64,000 nt of DNA from Gelatoporia subvermispora B (GCA_000320605.2 KB445794.1:1336033-1400032), one strand, 5' to 3'. Counted from the first letter of the stretch, positions 34,559 to 46,517 are shown. A program made the numbers and translations. Notes: generated by a model not told the origin, from the letters alone.

Positions 34559-36754
34559 TTAGTGTGCATGGCCGTTACCGTTAGCCACGACCGCATGTGT
34601 CGAGGCGACGTATTCGGCGCCGGCCTTGTAGAACGGCTCGAAGATTGCCTCGGGCCGCTTGTAGTCGTTGTGCACGACGTTGACGAGGAGATAGCTGTCC
34701 ATGATGTTGGTGATGAGCTTGCGCGTCGGGGTGTCTGGGTCGTACAGCTTGGCCCATTGTTGGCCAAGCTCATACGCCTCATCCTACGGGGTACTGTGAG
34801 CGGACTGTAGGGCGAGGGCATGGAGTAGGCTTACCTTCCACGCCATGAAGCTGATGGCTTCCACGATGGTCGGCTGGACGATCTCCTTGCCAGGGAACAC
34901 ACCCCATGTGACTGCGTTGGGGCCGTCGGAATGGTTGTTCGTCCGCAAGTCCCCGCGCTTGTTGATCACGTAGTACGTGATGTTAACGTCACGTTCGATG
35001 TGCGGCAGGAGGGCATCCAGAAGTTGCGGTGAGACAAAGAATTCCAGATATGCCTGCAGGCGAGAGTGAGTTCGATAAGCAGTTTAGCCGAAGCACAACA
35101 TCGGGCACCTTCTGATACACATAGCCGTTCGAAGGTCCCCAGCCGTGGATGCGGTCGTCACTTCTTGCTCCATCGACAGCAGGCTGAGAGTTGATGGTCA
35201 AGAAGCCGAGCTCATTGAGCTTCGCAAGTTGCGGGGCGATGACGGTCGTCTCTGACGCCGGCGCCTCGTCCGACCAGGGCAACGCCTTGAGTTGACCAAG
35301 ACAGAATTTCTTGAACAGTTCATGGATCTCCTGGGCAGTGGTGGGGGTATCCCAGAGCTTGACAGCTTCCTCTTTCTGCACGTACGCAACAATTGGTAAA
35401 GGCCAGGAAATCTCAATAGTTGTGCACATACCGTCTGCTTGATCCAGACACCGTAACCATCGAGTTCGCCATACGCAGGACTGCGCGAATCTCCGAAACG
35501 GCCATTGGGGTATTCGTCCCAGTTCTCCGTCCGGTGGACGTATGACCGAGGGCGGTTCGCCCAGAAGATGGGGCGAATGCTCTCGCTCCGCCGGTTGGGA
35601 GTGAGTGACTGATGATCCGTCAGCAGGAGTGGATATTGCAAGCATATCAAAAGACCTACAGGTCTCCAAGGCAGAGGCTTGACTGTCTCGACACGGGGAA
35701 CGAGATTCAGCTCTTCCAGGAGCATCCGGGTGCCTCTCTCAAGGTTCATGGTGTAGAAGTGGAGCCCCCTTATGCCGATGTCTTCCTTGAGAATGCGCCG
35801 GCACATGTCTGCAACCAACTTTGTACCGATCTCTCGGACCTTCTCGTCATTGTTCTTGTAAGGCTCCAGCGCATCTAGAGTGGCTTGGGGAATCGTGGTG
35901 CCCGAGAGCACGGTCGACTTCATGAATCCGTTGAATGTCTGGATCGGGGCGATACCCGGAACAATTGGCACCGTGATGCCCGCTGCGCGCACGGCGCGAA
36001 CCCACTTGATGAAGATCTCGACATCGTAAAACATCTGCGTGAAGATGAAGTTCGCACCCCCATCGATCTTCTCCTTCAGGTACTTCATCTCCAGGTCGCG
36101 CTCCTCCGGGGGCAGCGTGACGTGCTGAGGGAACCCTGCGACCGCGATGTCGAAGTAGTCCCCATACTCCTTGCGGATATGGCGGACGAGGTCGATACCG
36201 TGACTGAATCCACCCTCAACGGCTTCCCACTCATCCTTTCCCATGGGAGGGTCCCCACGCAGGGCTAGCACGTTGCGGCAGCCGTTTTGCTTGGCTTCCT
36301 ATCGTCGGGTGCATTAGGGAGTACATATTTGACGCGCATACAAGGACGTACTCTGAGTGCAATGTCCACCTTCTCCTTCGGCATGTTCGTACATGTGAGA
36401 TGCATGCATGTCTCAATACCAATCAGACTTTGGCACGTCTTGACCAACTCAGATGTGAGCTCGGAGGTGCGCCCGCCAGCATTCCTGGCTCTGGAGTCAA
36501 TGCGCGCGATAGCAAGTAGAAGGGACAAGTCATACCATGTGATGTCGACGAACTCGGGGCCAAGTGCTCGCATGCGCTCTATACGGTCCAGAAGATTTTG
36601 CAAACCCTACAGACGACGGGCGTGCGCGTTCAGTCGGCACCCGCCCATGCACGGACGTGGAACTTACTTGGGCTGTCCGAGGTGGGAAGTACTCGAAGGA
36701 CCACCATACCCTGTCCTCCTTCTGGGCAGCCTCTATTTTCTTGCTGATTCTCAT
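34559..36754 (-). CDS. MTHFR: Methylenetetrahydrofolate reductase
   Basis: Reduces 5,10-methylene-THF to 5-methyl-THF, the methyl donor for methionine synthesis, using FAD and NAD(P)H in the cytosol. Eight exons give 605 codons: 36754-36668, 36606-36536, 36484-36352, 36298-35660, 35608-35432, 35375-35109, 35053-34835, 34783-34559. The catalytic TIM barrel fills residues 1-310 (WWSFEYFPPRTAQ, FVDITWNAGGRTSELT, HLTCTNMPKEK, NVLALRGDPP, FDIAVAGFPQHV, FIFTQMFYD, GIRGLHFYTMNLERG). The second half is the eukaryotic C-terminal regulatory domain (NGRFGDSRSPAYGELDGYGVW, INSQPAVDGARSDDRIHGWGP, GYVYQKAYLEFF, VNITYYVINKRGDLRTN, VTWGVFPGKEIVQPT). The two-domain length fits eukaryotic enzymes that can be inhibited by S-adenosylmethionine. 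It is divergent from PUS1. Confidence 0.96.
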
Positions 36755-37624
36755 GTTCGTGAAGGGATGGTCGTGCAGTCGTGAAAGGAGAGAGGAGGAA
36801 TTACAGACGTAGTAGAAAGGTAGGGTCTAGAGATAAAGCAGAACACGACCCCGCCCCCGAAATTGAAACGCGAGAGAGAGTATGTAACGAGTTGCCGAGT
36901 CACCAGATTTACCGTCCATGGTGTCGGATTCATCGGCTTGTGGCATCATCCCACCGGCGCTCTTCTACGCGTCGCTCTCCTGTTTCCTCTCTCTCCTCTT
37001 CCAATACCACCCATGTGTTCAGCACGTTCACTTCGCGATCTGCGCTGCGCTGACCGTTGGCCACTTCTGGTGCAGCCCCCCGGCGAACATCCTCTTACGT
37101 GCCGACATTGACCGCCATCTTAGGAGGACGGCCAGTCATCGGACCACTCTTGAGAGCATTTACACGGACCGAAGAGATAGCATAGATTCATTTTGGACAG
37201 GTGGTGTCACATTTGTCCTGACTCAAGCGCCACGATGTATTTCTTTTCGCCCGAAGACGGCACACGCATGATTGCCTGCAAGCATCCAACCGTACACGCC
37301 TAGCCTCCCGCCTCTCTTAGCGTCCTTCCTTTCCTGCTGTCACGGTCATTCACTTGCTCCCGGTGCAGATTTGATTGCTCCAAGTAGTGTGGTCCTCGGA
37401 GGAAGGATCCCATGTAGCATAGTGAGGAATGAGTGCCAGTAATTAAGTGGAGTTCACTCTTCGTGTAGGGCCGATCGGCAACGACCGCTCTTTATGCACA
37501 TTGTGCGAACACTGCCCTGAGATGAGATTCTGGACTACATCTGCGTCGTATGAGTCCCCTGTGGAAGATACAGAGTTGACGATGGGCCCTGCACGCAACC
37601 GCCGCGGCGGTTTCGGTTCGCCGC
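36755..37624. promoter_or_regulatory. Divergent promoter region, MTHFR / PUS1
   Basis: About 870 bp between head-to-head genes. It contains pyrimidine-rich tracts on the plus strand (about 36960-37005 and 37300-37345). It encodes no accepted protein; both promoters must lie here. Confidence 0.5.
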
Positions 37625-39896
37625 ATGCGCTTTCTCCAAGCTCTATGGCTTGCTCTTCGGCCTGAACCATATCGACGACACATCGTTCCATCTACGTCTA
37701 TATTCAGACGCTTGACTTCACCAGAGCACACTCATTCTCGCTCGTCTGCCCGGATGAACGCGCCCGACACATCGCTCGAGCTAAGTCCTACTCTCAAAAG
37801 ACCGCAGGACGAGGCTGAGGTCGACGACCCTTCCGCCTCGTCCAAGCGCATCAAAACAGGGCAAGAAGAAACGACGGAGGTGGACGTTCCGGAGGCACAG
37901 CCCTCCGGCGAGGAACCTCAAGGTAAAGCTGCACAGGACGACCCCAAGCCCTCGTTCAGCGGCCCGAAGGCACAAGGAGGGAAGAAAGCACAAAAGGCCA
38001 AGGTATGCAGCCGCCGAGACCGTAGAGGGACCAGGAACGCAGAACCAGAGGCTCCCCCAAGGGATCCGGATGCACCGAAGGAGCCCCGCCTGCCGAAGAG
38101 ACAATGTGCGCTCCTGATGGGATTCTGCGGCGCAGGCTATAACGGCATGCAGATGTATGTGCAGTCCTAGGCACTCCCGCTTGACAGTGCTTTCATACAG
38201 CGTCGTCATAGGCTCACGATCCGATAGCCAGACAGAGCCGGGCATCAAGACCATCGAGGGCACCTTGTTCAATGCTCTAGTCAAAGTCGGCGCTGTTTCG
38301 AAGGACAACGCTGACAATCCGACCAAGGTAAGCCTTATTCGTTCATTGTGAAATTATCCAGTGTGTGACCCTGTACAAGGTGAACCTGGGTCGTGCAGCT
38401 CGCACTGATGCAGGCGTTCATGCAGCCGGGAACTTGGTGTCAATGAAGGTCATCACCGCCATTCCTGGAGTAGATGACTTTGTGGGACGGGTGAATGAGG
38501 AGTTGCCGCCTGAGATACGATTGTGGGGTGTGGTGAGTACCATGTTGCCCTTGTGTCTCTCATTCCGATGTTGATATGGGGTAGGTCCGGGTTCAAAAAT
38601 CGTTCAATGCGAGGACGTGGGTATCATATGCAAGAAAACGTAGATATCTGTTGACCTCCCCCGCACAGGTCTTGTGACAGTCGCAAATATACGTACTACT
38701 TCCCTAGCTATCTCCTCATCCCGCCAAAGCCCGAGAGCGGCCTCTTCGAAGCCTTACGCCGAACCGGGTCCGAAGTCCCTTCGCATCCATTTTGGACCAA
38801 ACTCGAGGCCAACTCCACGCTAGAAAATGACCTCGCTGCAAAGCGAGCATTCAGAGCATCCCCTGAGCAGGTGCAGGCCCTGCGAGAGACAGCGAAGAAG
38901 TTTGAGGGCACACATAATTTCCACAATTTCACTGTAGGCCGCGACTTCAGCGATCGAAGTACGCAAAGACATATGAAGCTCATCGAGGTACGCTAGTCTG
39001 CCTTTGGTCCCTAATCGATCTATAGCTGAATGGCATGTCAGATCGCTGACCCTGTGGTGTACGGCTCCACGGAATGGATTAGTGTGCTATTCCATGGACA
39101 GAGCTTCATGTTGCATCAGGTACGTGCAACTTATACCGTCGTCGAGATGCTGCTGATGACTGCCAGTAGATTGTGCGTTGTAATAACAAACATACGGCGC
39201 TTTGAGCTGACCGCAGCCTCCAGCGTAAAATGATGTCGGCACTGGTTCTTACATGTCGGACCGGAACTCCTCCTCAGATCATCGAAGAGGTAAACATGGG
39301 GTCATGACATACGCATACTTGCTGACGTTCGGACCCTTGATGTGTAGCTGTACGGCCCACGCATGGTCTTCATACCCAAGATGCCGGCACTCGGTCTCCT
39401 GTTAGAGTATCCGATCTTCGATACCTACAATAGAAGGATCGTCACTGTGAATGAGAAGCTACAACCCAATGACGAGGAGTACCGCCCGCCGATAGACTTC
39501 GAGATCCACCGGGAAGCGATTGACCAATTCAAGCAGGAACATATCTATACCAGGATGCGTGCCATCGAAGATCGTGAAGCAGTGTAAGATCGTCTGCAAC
39601 ATGCTGCATACTTTCGTCTGATGTTATCTTGACGTAGATTCGATGCATGGATCCGTTCCATTGACGCGTACTCGGGTAACGACCTTTCCTACCTCAGTTC
39701 GAAGGCCGTCATTCCGCCGAGTGCCATCATCAGGAAAGGCGAACGGAGGCCTGATCCTTTCCGAGAGAAGAGGCGCTTTGACTCGACTACGTTCACGGCT
39801 GGAGGCAATGACATTGCCGCGGTTGAGGAGCAGGAGTTCGAGGAAGAGGGGGAAGTGACCCTCAACAAAGCGCAGCTCGCCGACCTAGAGGGATAA
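37625..39896 (+). CDS. pus1: tRNA pseudouridine synthase PUS1 (TruA family)
   Basis: Converts uridines in tRNA (classically positions 27, 28, 34, 36) and some other RNAs to pseudouridine. Ten exons: first exon to 38154, then 38228-38327, 38380-38532, 38585-38616, 38669-38987, 39042-39119, 39170-39172, 39224-39289, 39348-39583, 39638-39896. From ATG 37754 the protein is 548 residues; an in-frame upstream ATG at 37625 adds 43 residues rich in Arg and hydrophobics (591 total). The catalytic motif [11 protein letters not shown] carries the Asp nucleophile (D177 in the short form). Other family marks are [41 protein letters not shown] and FMLHQIRKMM. The Ile of HQIRKMM is encoded alone by the 3-nt exon 39170-39172. 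The N-terminal extension is Lys/Glu-rich with KRPQDE and KRIK, likely nuclear. Confidence 0.93.
39170..39172 (+). other. pus1: 3-nt microexon (ATT, Ile) in PUS1
   Basis: The upstream intron 39120-39169 runs GTACGT...CCAGTAG and the downstream intron 39173-39223 runs GTGCGT...CTCCAG, with a CTGAC branch-like site. Both are 50-51 nt, normal for this genome. Including the three bases ATT restores the family motif HQIRKM; skipping them gives HQRKM without the hydrophobic residue. Retaining the introns introduces stop codons. Confidence 0.8.
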
Positions 39897-40209
39897 TAGT
39901 TGTCACCCTCGAGGTCTGCGTCATCCATAAGTGACTCGTAGATCGCACACACAATTACATCAAAAACACTGTAGCATACACTCCTAAGCACACATTGCAA
40001 TGTAATCCCAGCTCTCCGGCGTATTATTGGGGTTCAGCAGGTTAACAGCTTAGTTGGATATCTTTGGAATGTCTCCAGAAGGGCGTGTTTGGTGTCTGTA
40101 TTCTCCCTGCTAGTGAGGATCGCGAGAATTGTACGATTGCGGGGTGCAAGACCAGGAGGTTTTGCGGAGAGTAACATAATATCTTGGGTGATCGTCTGAC
40201 ACCGAACTG
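39897..40209. other. Intergenic, convergent 3' regions of PUS1 and RPB4
   Basis: 313 bp between two convergent stop codons; no coding tract, repeat or RNA gene is seen. Confidence 0.7.
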
Positions 40210-40842
40210 TCATGACTGGAACTTCCTCAGCGTCTGAATCTCATCAAGGAGAGCTTGCAGCCTATCATCATCGAGCTTGACAAGACTGTACAAGCCTTGG
40301 GTAAGCGGACGAAAAGAGCGCAGAAGTAGGGGGGCATACCTTGGGACGATACTCTTGGCTTCCTCTGCGTCAGCAGGGCATAAGTTGGCTATTTGAGCAG
40401 TTTCAAACTGTGTCAGGGCGGGTTCTCTCCGAAGGGTCCTATGAGAACTTCAGGAAATGCAGTTGACATGAGGGCGGATAGCCGTACTCTCGAACAGCAC
40501 TCGCGGCCTCGGTCGTATTGAACTTTGCGAATGTCTTGACATAGTCCAGAGTTTTATTGTACACACTGTCAAGTCAAACTTGTAAGTTCAGTTGGGCATA
40601 CAAAGTATTGTAGCACGCACGGGGTATCCGGAGCATCCTTGTCTCGGTTTTCTAGCAAGTACTTCACTTCGGAGATGAGCAAACAACCAGCGTTGTTGAA
40701 CTCTAGCAGCGAAACGACCATATGAGCATATACTGTGCAACTTGAAATTGCTCCTAAATCTTGACTTACCAGGTCCGAGCTTCAGCGCCGACGCATCCTC
40801 TTCCTCGAGCTGGGGACGGTGCTTTAGACGCGGGGTGGACAT
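40210..40842 (-). CDS. rpb4: RNA polymerase II subunit RPB4
   Basis: Forms the detachable Rpb4/Rpb7 stalk of RNA polymerase II, involved in initiation and in co-transcriptional marking of mRNA. Five exons (40842-40770, 40702-40621, 40565-40488, 40438-40340, 40285-40210) give 135 codons, close to the short Rpb4 of most eukaryotes and lacking the long insert of Saccharomyces. Family marks are EEEDASALKLGPEFNNAGCLLISEV split by intron 1, then KTLDYVKTFAKFNTTEAA, LTQFETAQIANLCPADAEEAK and a C-terminal helix ending LLDEIQTLRKFQS. The reading frame is recoverable only by splicing, so the gene is easy to miss in a six-frame view. It is divergent from the transporter gene, with about 250 bp between the start codons. 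Confidence 0.95.
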
Positions 40843-41095
40843 TGAGGTGGCTGAGCAGGGAGTTGTTTGGCCCTGTTGTCTAAGAGCCCTGGATCCTAAC
40901 AAGCACAAATAGCTTGCTATTTACGTCTTCCCCGACGCGCCACCCGCATGCATACGGCGTGCGGGGGAACTGACAAACCTGGCTACATATCTCGGTCGCT
41001 TTATCGCTACCACTGCTGCTAGTGCTGAGCATACTTCTGCTGAACGCGACGGATACGCACTGGTCGATCTTGACGGTGACGACGAAGCCTATGAG
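40843..41095. promoter_or_regulatory. Short divergent promoter, RPB4 / amino acid transporter
   Basis: 253 bp between the RPB4 start codon and the first in-frame ATG of the transporter, or less if the transporter starts in an upstream exon: the frame is open and acidic (DGYALVDLDGDDEAYE) from about 40985. Both promoters must be compressed here or lie within the coding ends. Confidence 0.5.
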
Positions 41096-43071
41096 ATGGT
41101 GCAGACGTACGGCACAGCGCCGGTTCAACGGGATGAACCTGTGGACGCGGTAACGGAGGGCATGGCCGGCGAAAGCGATGCCCTCTTAGGCACCGGTGCA
41201 AGCCCTCAGCTGCATAAGCGTGACGGACATGCTAGCCTGTCTAGTTCTGTTGGGAATTTGGCCAATACAATCATTGGAAGCGGTGAGTATGTCGTGTGCA
41301 TGGTTCTAATTCCCGCTGAGACTAAGCTGGAACACAGGGATGCTTACCTTCCCACTGGTTCGTCTCATCCTTCATCGTGGAGGAGTGACCCATTCATGGC
41401 ACAAAGCTAATTGAATTTGTCGTAGGCACTGGCCTCAGCAGGAATCATTCCGGGAATGTTCACATGTCTCTTCTCTGCATCTGTCGCTGGCTTCGGGCTA
41501 TACCTCTTGACACTCTGTGCAGCGAAGGCGCCCCACAGGAGTGCTTCTTTCTTTGCTGTGGCCGAGATGACCTTTCCTCGAGCCGCGGTCTTCTTCGATG
41601 CTGCCATTGCCATCAAGTGTTTCGGTGTTTCAATTAGGTGAATGTCTCAGCCGCAATTATATCTGTGCTGCGCTACTGTCCGGAGTAGCGCCTTGGCGTA
41701 AACAGGGACTGACACTCGATACAGTTACTTGATCATCATCAAGACCCTTATGCCGAACGTTGTGTCTGCTCTGTACCATGATTTGTCGTCAAGAGATCCA
41801 CCAGCCTGGGCCCTTTCGGGTTCGAACTGGATCACGATTCTCATACTCGTTCTCTTTCCATTGTCTTTCCTCCGCAAGTTAGACAGTTTTAGACATACAA
41901 GCTACATCGCCCTATTCTCCGTTGGTTCGCACGCTTTCTACTTCCCGCGGGATTTTACTCACTCCCCGTGTTTCAGCGTATCTGGTTGTTGTCGTCATCA
42001 CCTGCTACTTCTTTCCTCTGGAAGGCACCCAAGAACCAGGAGAGATTCACTGGGTACATTTCACACCCAACTTTGTGTCGACTTTCCCTGTACAGGTTTT
42101 TGCCTACACTTGCGCACAGAACGTCAGTGTCATGATCTCAGATTGTAATTGATTGGAGTGATGAACTCACTGACCTTTGTTCATGTTGCATAGATATTCC
42201 CCATCTTCAATGAGATTGCTTCCAATACGCAGGCCCGCATGAACATTGTGATCGGGTCATCCATTGGCTCTGCCGCTATGATATACGAGATCATTGCAGT
42301 GTTCGGTTACCTGACCTTTGGTTCCAAGGTACTTGGAGCAGCCGCCACGAGGCATTATGCATCGCTGACCGTAATCCGGACAGGTCGGAGCAAATATTAT
42401 TGCAATGTATCCGTCCACATCGCTTTTCATAGCCATTGGACAGCTGGCCATCGCTATCCTTGTGATGTTTTCTTATCCGCTGCAAGTCCACCCCTGCCGC
42501 AATTGCCTAGACAAGGTTATCCACCTCGGCCATGTAGCCCACAAACTCACGCCGAGTGGGGAAGAGGTGGAAGAGGTAGAGGATGAGCACGGCGGTAGCC
42601 CGGACATGAGTCCACTCAAGCATACCCTTCTTACTGTTGGCATTGTTCTGAGCGGGTTCACGATCGCTTACTTCGTGGACAACTTACAGATGGGTACGTG
42701 GTTGACATGTGCTGATGTGTTGACAACGCAACTTATCAACGTGGCAGTGTTGTCGTTCGTGGGTGCTACCGGCTCGACCACAATTTCATTCATTCTGCCC
42801 GGCCTGTTCTACTGGAAGGTGACTTCATGTCTAATGTCGCTGTGTTAATTAGTTCTGAGCGGCGCTTCGTGGCAGCTGACCCGCGATGACCCATCGTCCA
42901 ATAAAACGCTGACAAGAGCTTCACTCGGATTGGCGATATACGGTGTCTCCATATTTATCTTCTGGTCAGTGCTTTGTTGGTGGCAGTTCTACGTACCTCG
43001 GCTGATCTTCTTCCCGCAGCCTGAGCTATAACATCTATCAAGTGATCCATGCTGATCAACCTGTACATTGA
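41096..43071 (+). CDS. Vacuolar-type amino acid transporter (AVT / SLC38-like, AAAP family)
   Basis: Integral membrane protein of about 11 segments that moves neutral amino acids, probably across the vacuolar membrane. Ten exons from ATG 41096 give 473 codons: to 41282, 41338-41357, 41426-41637, 41725-41924, 41977-42122, 42194-42328, 42384-42693, 42748-42818, 42876-42964, 43020-43071. The first helix has the family signature SVGNLANTIIGSGMLTFPLALASAGIIPG, assembled across a 20-nt exon. Later helices include LYLLTLCAAKA, VFAYTCAQNIFPIFNEI, MIYEIIAVFGYLTFG, SLFIAIGQLAIAILVMFSYPLQ and TTISFILPGLFYW. A cytosolic loop (GEEVEEVEDEHGG) separates helices 8 and 9. The true start may be upstream, because the open frame continues 5' of 41096 without an ATG. 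Substrate is inferred from the family only. Confidence 0.9.
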
Positions 43072-43560
43072 CCTTGAGATACCTCACTCGCTATCTAGTA
43101 TAATCCTGTGTAGATCTAGTACGAATCAGATGCCACCTTGCGATGAATCTCCGCGAGCCCGTGAATTTTTTGGCTAGCGGCGAATCGGGGTGAACCGAAA
43201 TGGGCATCATTGACGCCCGTCAGATTGTTGGCGCTGCAATAGGCGTCGTCGAGCTTACCCTCAGACCTGATGCACCCTTCCCCTCATTTCCCTCAAAACG
43301 TTTCTCTTTCATTGATCTGCGCTGTTGGTGCTTTGGCCTGACCCGCATCCATGTCAATTGGTGCGTGACAACCCTTACATACGAGGGAGGTCGTCTGTTT
43401 CCGCCGTACGCGAGCGACGTCCTCCTGCTTTCTGCAACTCTCCTGGCTGCACGACGTGGAATTCACCAAATTCAACTCAGAATCCTCAGCTGAGCAGGGA
43501 TCATCCTTGCCTGCTACACCCCCTTCCTCGGATCTCTCATCGCTCGCCTCCGCGTCTCCG
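43072..43560. promoter_or_regulatory. Intergenic and 5' region of the R3H/SUZ gene
   Basis: 489 bp between a stop codon and the first accepted ATG of the next gene on the same strand. The coding frame is open back to about 43456 without an ATG, so an upstream exon or non-ATG extension is possible. No other gene is seen. Confidence 0.5.
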
Positions 43561-46517
43561 ATGGCAACCGCTACCATGTCTGCAAGCTCTGCTACTAGCT
43601 CCAGCGCCAGTGCGCCAGACATTCCGAATTTGCGGCCACCCTGTGAGGCTCCACTCGCAGTCTCTCCATCCTTGGATACTGCGCAGGCATCCTTTTCTCG
43701 TGGCACGCTACCAGATTCACCGTTGGACACGAGCGGCTCCTCCGACTCTGTCTTCAGTAACACCAATGCAGAACCTGACCCTCAAATTGTGGAGGCGCTT
43801 CGCAGCAGCAAGGACAGGATCTATGTATTGAAGCTGGGAGAGCAAATGGAGCGGCAGATTGCTGAACGCACGTAAGTCAATTAGGTTCTCTTTCCATCCC
43901 TCTGTATCACACGACTGCTGCGCCTCTTTCGAGGACGTACATTTGACGGTGCACCAATGTTGCTGCTGGGCAGTCTTTCTCTTCGCGTAGTCTGCTTCTG
44001 CTCTTCCGGTTCTGATCTCTTGACTCTCGTAGGACGCGGATCGACGTCACAGCTTCTAGCTCCTACCACCGACTGCTTGTGCATAGGTGTTCTGCATACT
44101 ACAAGCTGGCACCTGAGACCGATTCTGTGACGAAAACGATACATCTCTACTATCGCGCAGAGAGCCGGGTGTACGTAGCCAACATATGGAGCCATCCTGG
44201 AAGCTCAAGGCTTACCTCTTAACATCCAGCCCTACGCGTCGCATCGGGGACTTGGTCCCGGTAGAAGAGTCCGCGCAGCCTACATTCAAAATCATGCGGC
44301 GAAATGCACCAGACCGATTGCGAAGCAGACAAAGCTCTCAACCTAGCTCAGCGGCGGGTGAGGACGCTGACCTTTCTGATGTCGAGCCATCGGAGACAGG
44401 CAGTGCCGGGGGTCGAAGCAGTACTACATCGAGTACGAAGCGTCACCTCACCATTGAGGAGCGCGAGGCGGCCTACGCTGAAGCCCGATCCAGAATCTTT
44501 ATGGGTTTTGAGGCGAAGGAAAAGGAGAAGGAGAAAGACACTAGTGCCAACTCCTCCACATTCAGTCTTATTTCTGGCTCCGGGTCAACAAGTGCTGGTA
44601 GGGGCAGCAGCGTTGGAGACATAGATGACTCTGCAAGCTCTGCAGCAACCGAGAGTGAATGGTCCGGTCCTGCTACCCGTGATAGGAAAGAAGGTCGACG
44701 ATCCAACCGGTCGGTGAGGTCGGGTGGCGGCCCATACAACGCAAATGGGTCTGGAAGTTCTCGCAACTCCAGAGCGGCTTCGCCATCCTTCACGTACGCA
44801 ACTCTATACGAGCCACCCGCTCCAGGATCGTACGAAGGCTCGTATCCGGCCCCTCCTCCACAAGGATACATGCCTTATATGTATCCATACCACGGGACCC
44901 CTGGTCAGGTTCCCGGCCAGCCTTACGTGCCTCCGTACGGATACTATGTTCCCTATTCCTATTCCCCGCCGCACCCCTCATCACAATCCGCGGACTCGTC
45001 TAATCAACCCTCTGGCGATCCGACGTATCCTCCGCAACCCCCAGTCCCCTACGTACAGCCGTACATGTGGGCCCAATCACCGCCAACCCAGCCGCCATCG
45101 ATGCAACCATCTATGTCACAGAGTCCGACCCACCTTACCCCAAACCAAAGCCCTCCTCACGCCTCCCACATCACCGGTCCTCAGGCGCAAGCTGCACCCC
45201 ATTACTCTACATGGGTACCACCTGGAGCCTATCCGCAGTACCCATATCCATACCATCAACCACCAGTTCCTTACCCCAACAACGATCCTGCTAATCATGC
45301 GCAGCAACCTATGTCAGGCCCTCCATACTACATGCCTGACATGCAGCGACCAAATTCGATGCCTCCTGGATATATCAACGGGAATGGCCCAGGCCTCGAC
45401 ATCAGTCATGGTCGGAGAGGCAACAACATGAACCATACGGGGCAAAACGGGCAGAACGGCCATAACAAGCGTGGTATGCCTCGTCGGCAAAATTGGAGTT
45501 TCGGACCAGGCACTAGCCACGGTGGTTATACATTCAATGCTTCGGGACTGGGCGGCGCGTCGAATGAAGCGGTTGGCCCACGCTTGAGCAACAACATGAG
45601 GAGGATCTCCGGCGCATCCAGTGGAAGTGGAAGTGCAGGGACGCGTACACCAGGAGACGAGGCGTCTTCCACAACGGTGAGTATATGACGCTTCGTACTT
45701 TTACACGATGCGGCTCGGCATGCGAGCTGCCTTCGCATATTGTTCAACTTGAGGGTCGTGTCGTGGAGGCTAATAATAGTATATCGTGTTTTTTCAGTCT
45801 TCCGAGAATTCATCTTCGTCGCGGGCAACGTTCACGTCAACATCCTCGAAGCATCCGTTACCTGCTCGTCCTGATTGGGCTGTCGGCCTCAAGCCACAAC
45901 CAAATTTACATGGACCTCGGCATCACGATCACAGCAATCCGAACTCCCGGACAATGTCTCCAGCGCGGATCGGTGGCCAAGCTCACTTGCCTTCACAGCA
46001 CCAACCGCAACCTGTACTTCAACCCACCGACTTCCCGCCATTATCTTCTGCACCAGCTGCACCAGAGCGTCGAATGCCGACTCCAGGCGGGGCCTGGACA
46101 AACTCCTCTTTAACGCGATCGGTCATGACGGCCGGCCCACCACAGGGGAATGCTGCCTCGCACGGCACTGCATTGGTACGCTATCCGAACTCGAACGGTT
46201 CTGGAGCTCAGGATAGACGTGCGGATGATCAGGAGCCCGGGTTTGACAGGCCCCCACCGAAGGCGAACGCGGAGCTCTTCAATCCCAAGGGCCACAAGCC
46301 GTCGGGCGCGAGCAAGGCAGACAAGGACAAGGGTGACACGGTCAATACAGCGACGGTTCCGGATCATTGTGAAGGTGTGACAGATGTGGATGTAGAACTG
46401 AATTCGTTGTCGTTGGCAGATGATGTGGCCAGGAGCGCAGGGGGGGACCAGGAGTCTTTCACTGTCAACCCACCACAAATAGCGGAAGATAGAGAAGGGG
46501 CTACCGGCGAGACGTAA
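43561..46517 (+). CDS. R3H and SUZ domain RNA-binding protein
   Basis: Four exons (43561-43871, 44033-44170, 44230-45676, 45798-46517) give 871 codons. After a Ser/Ala-rich N-terminus, residues about 85-150 form an R3H domain (VLKLGEQMERQIAERT joined to TRIDVTASSSYHRLLVHRCS, AYYKLAPE). A SUZ segment follows (AQPTFKIMRR ... LTIEEREAAYAEARSRIF). The long central region is Pro/Tyr/Gln-rich (many YxxP and QPP words), probably disordered and condensate-prone. Near the C-terminus PTDFPPLSSA and AELFNPKGHKPSG occur; the latter resembles the SUZ-C motif. R3H-SUZ proteins bind single-stranded nucleic acid and affect mRNA translation or stability. The second intron donor (GTACGT at 44171) was chosen because it alone keeps the frame into RVPTRRIGDLVP. 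Confidence 0.88.

Noticed and set aside
38007..38046. Possible 40-nt intron in the first PUS1 exon (GTATGC...CGCAG)
   Set aside because: Removing it shifts the frame, while the unspliced frame continues into the conserved catalytic region.
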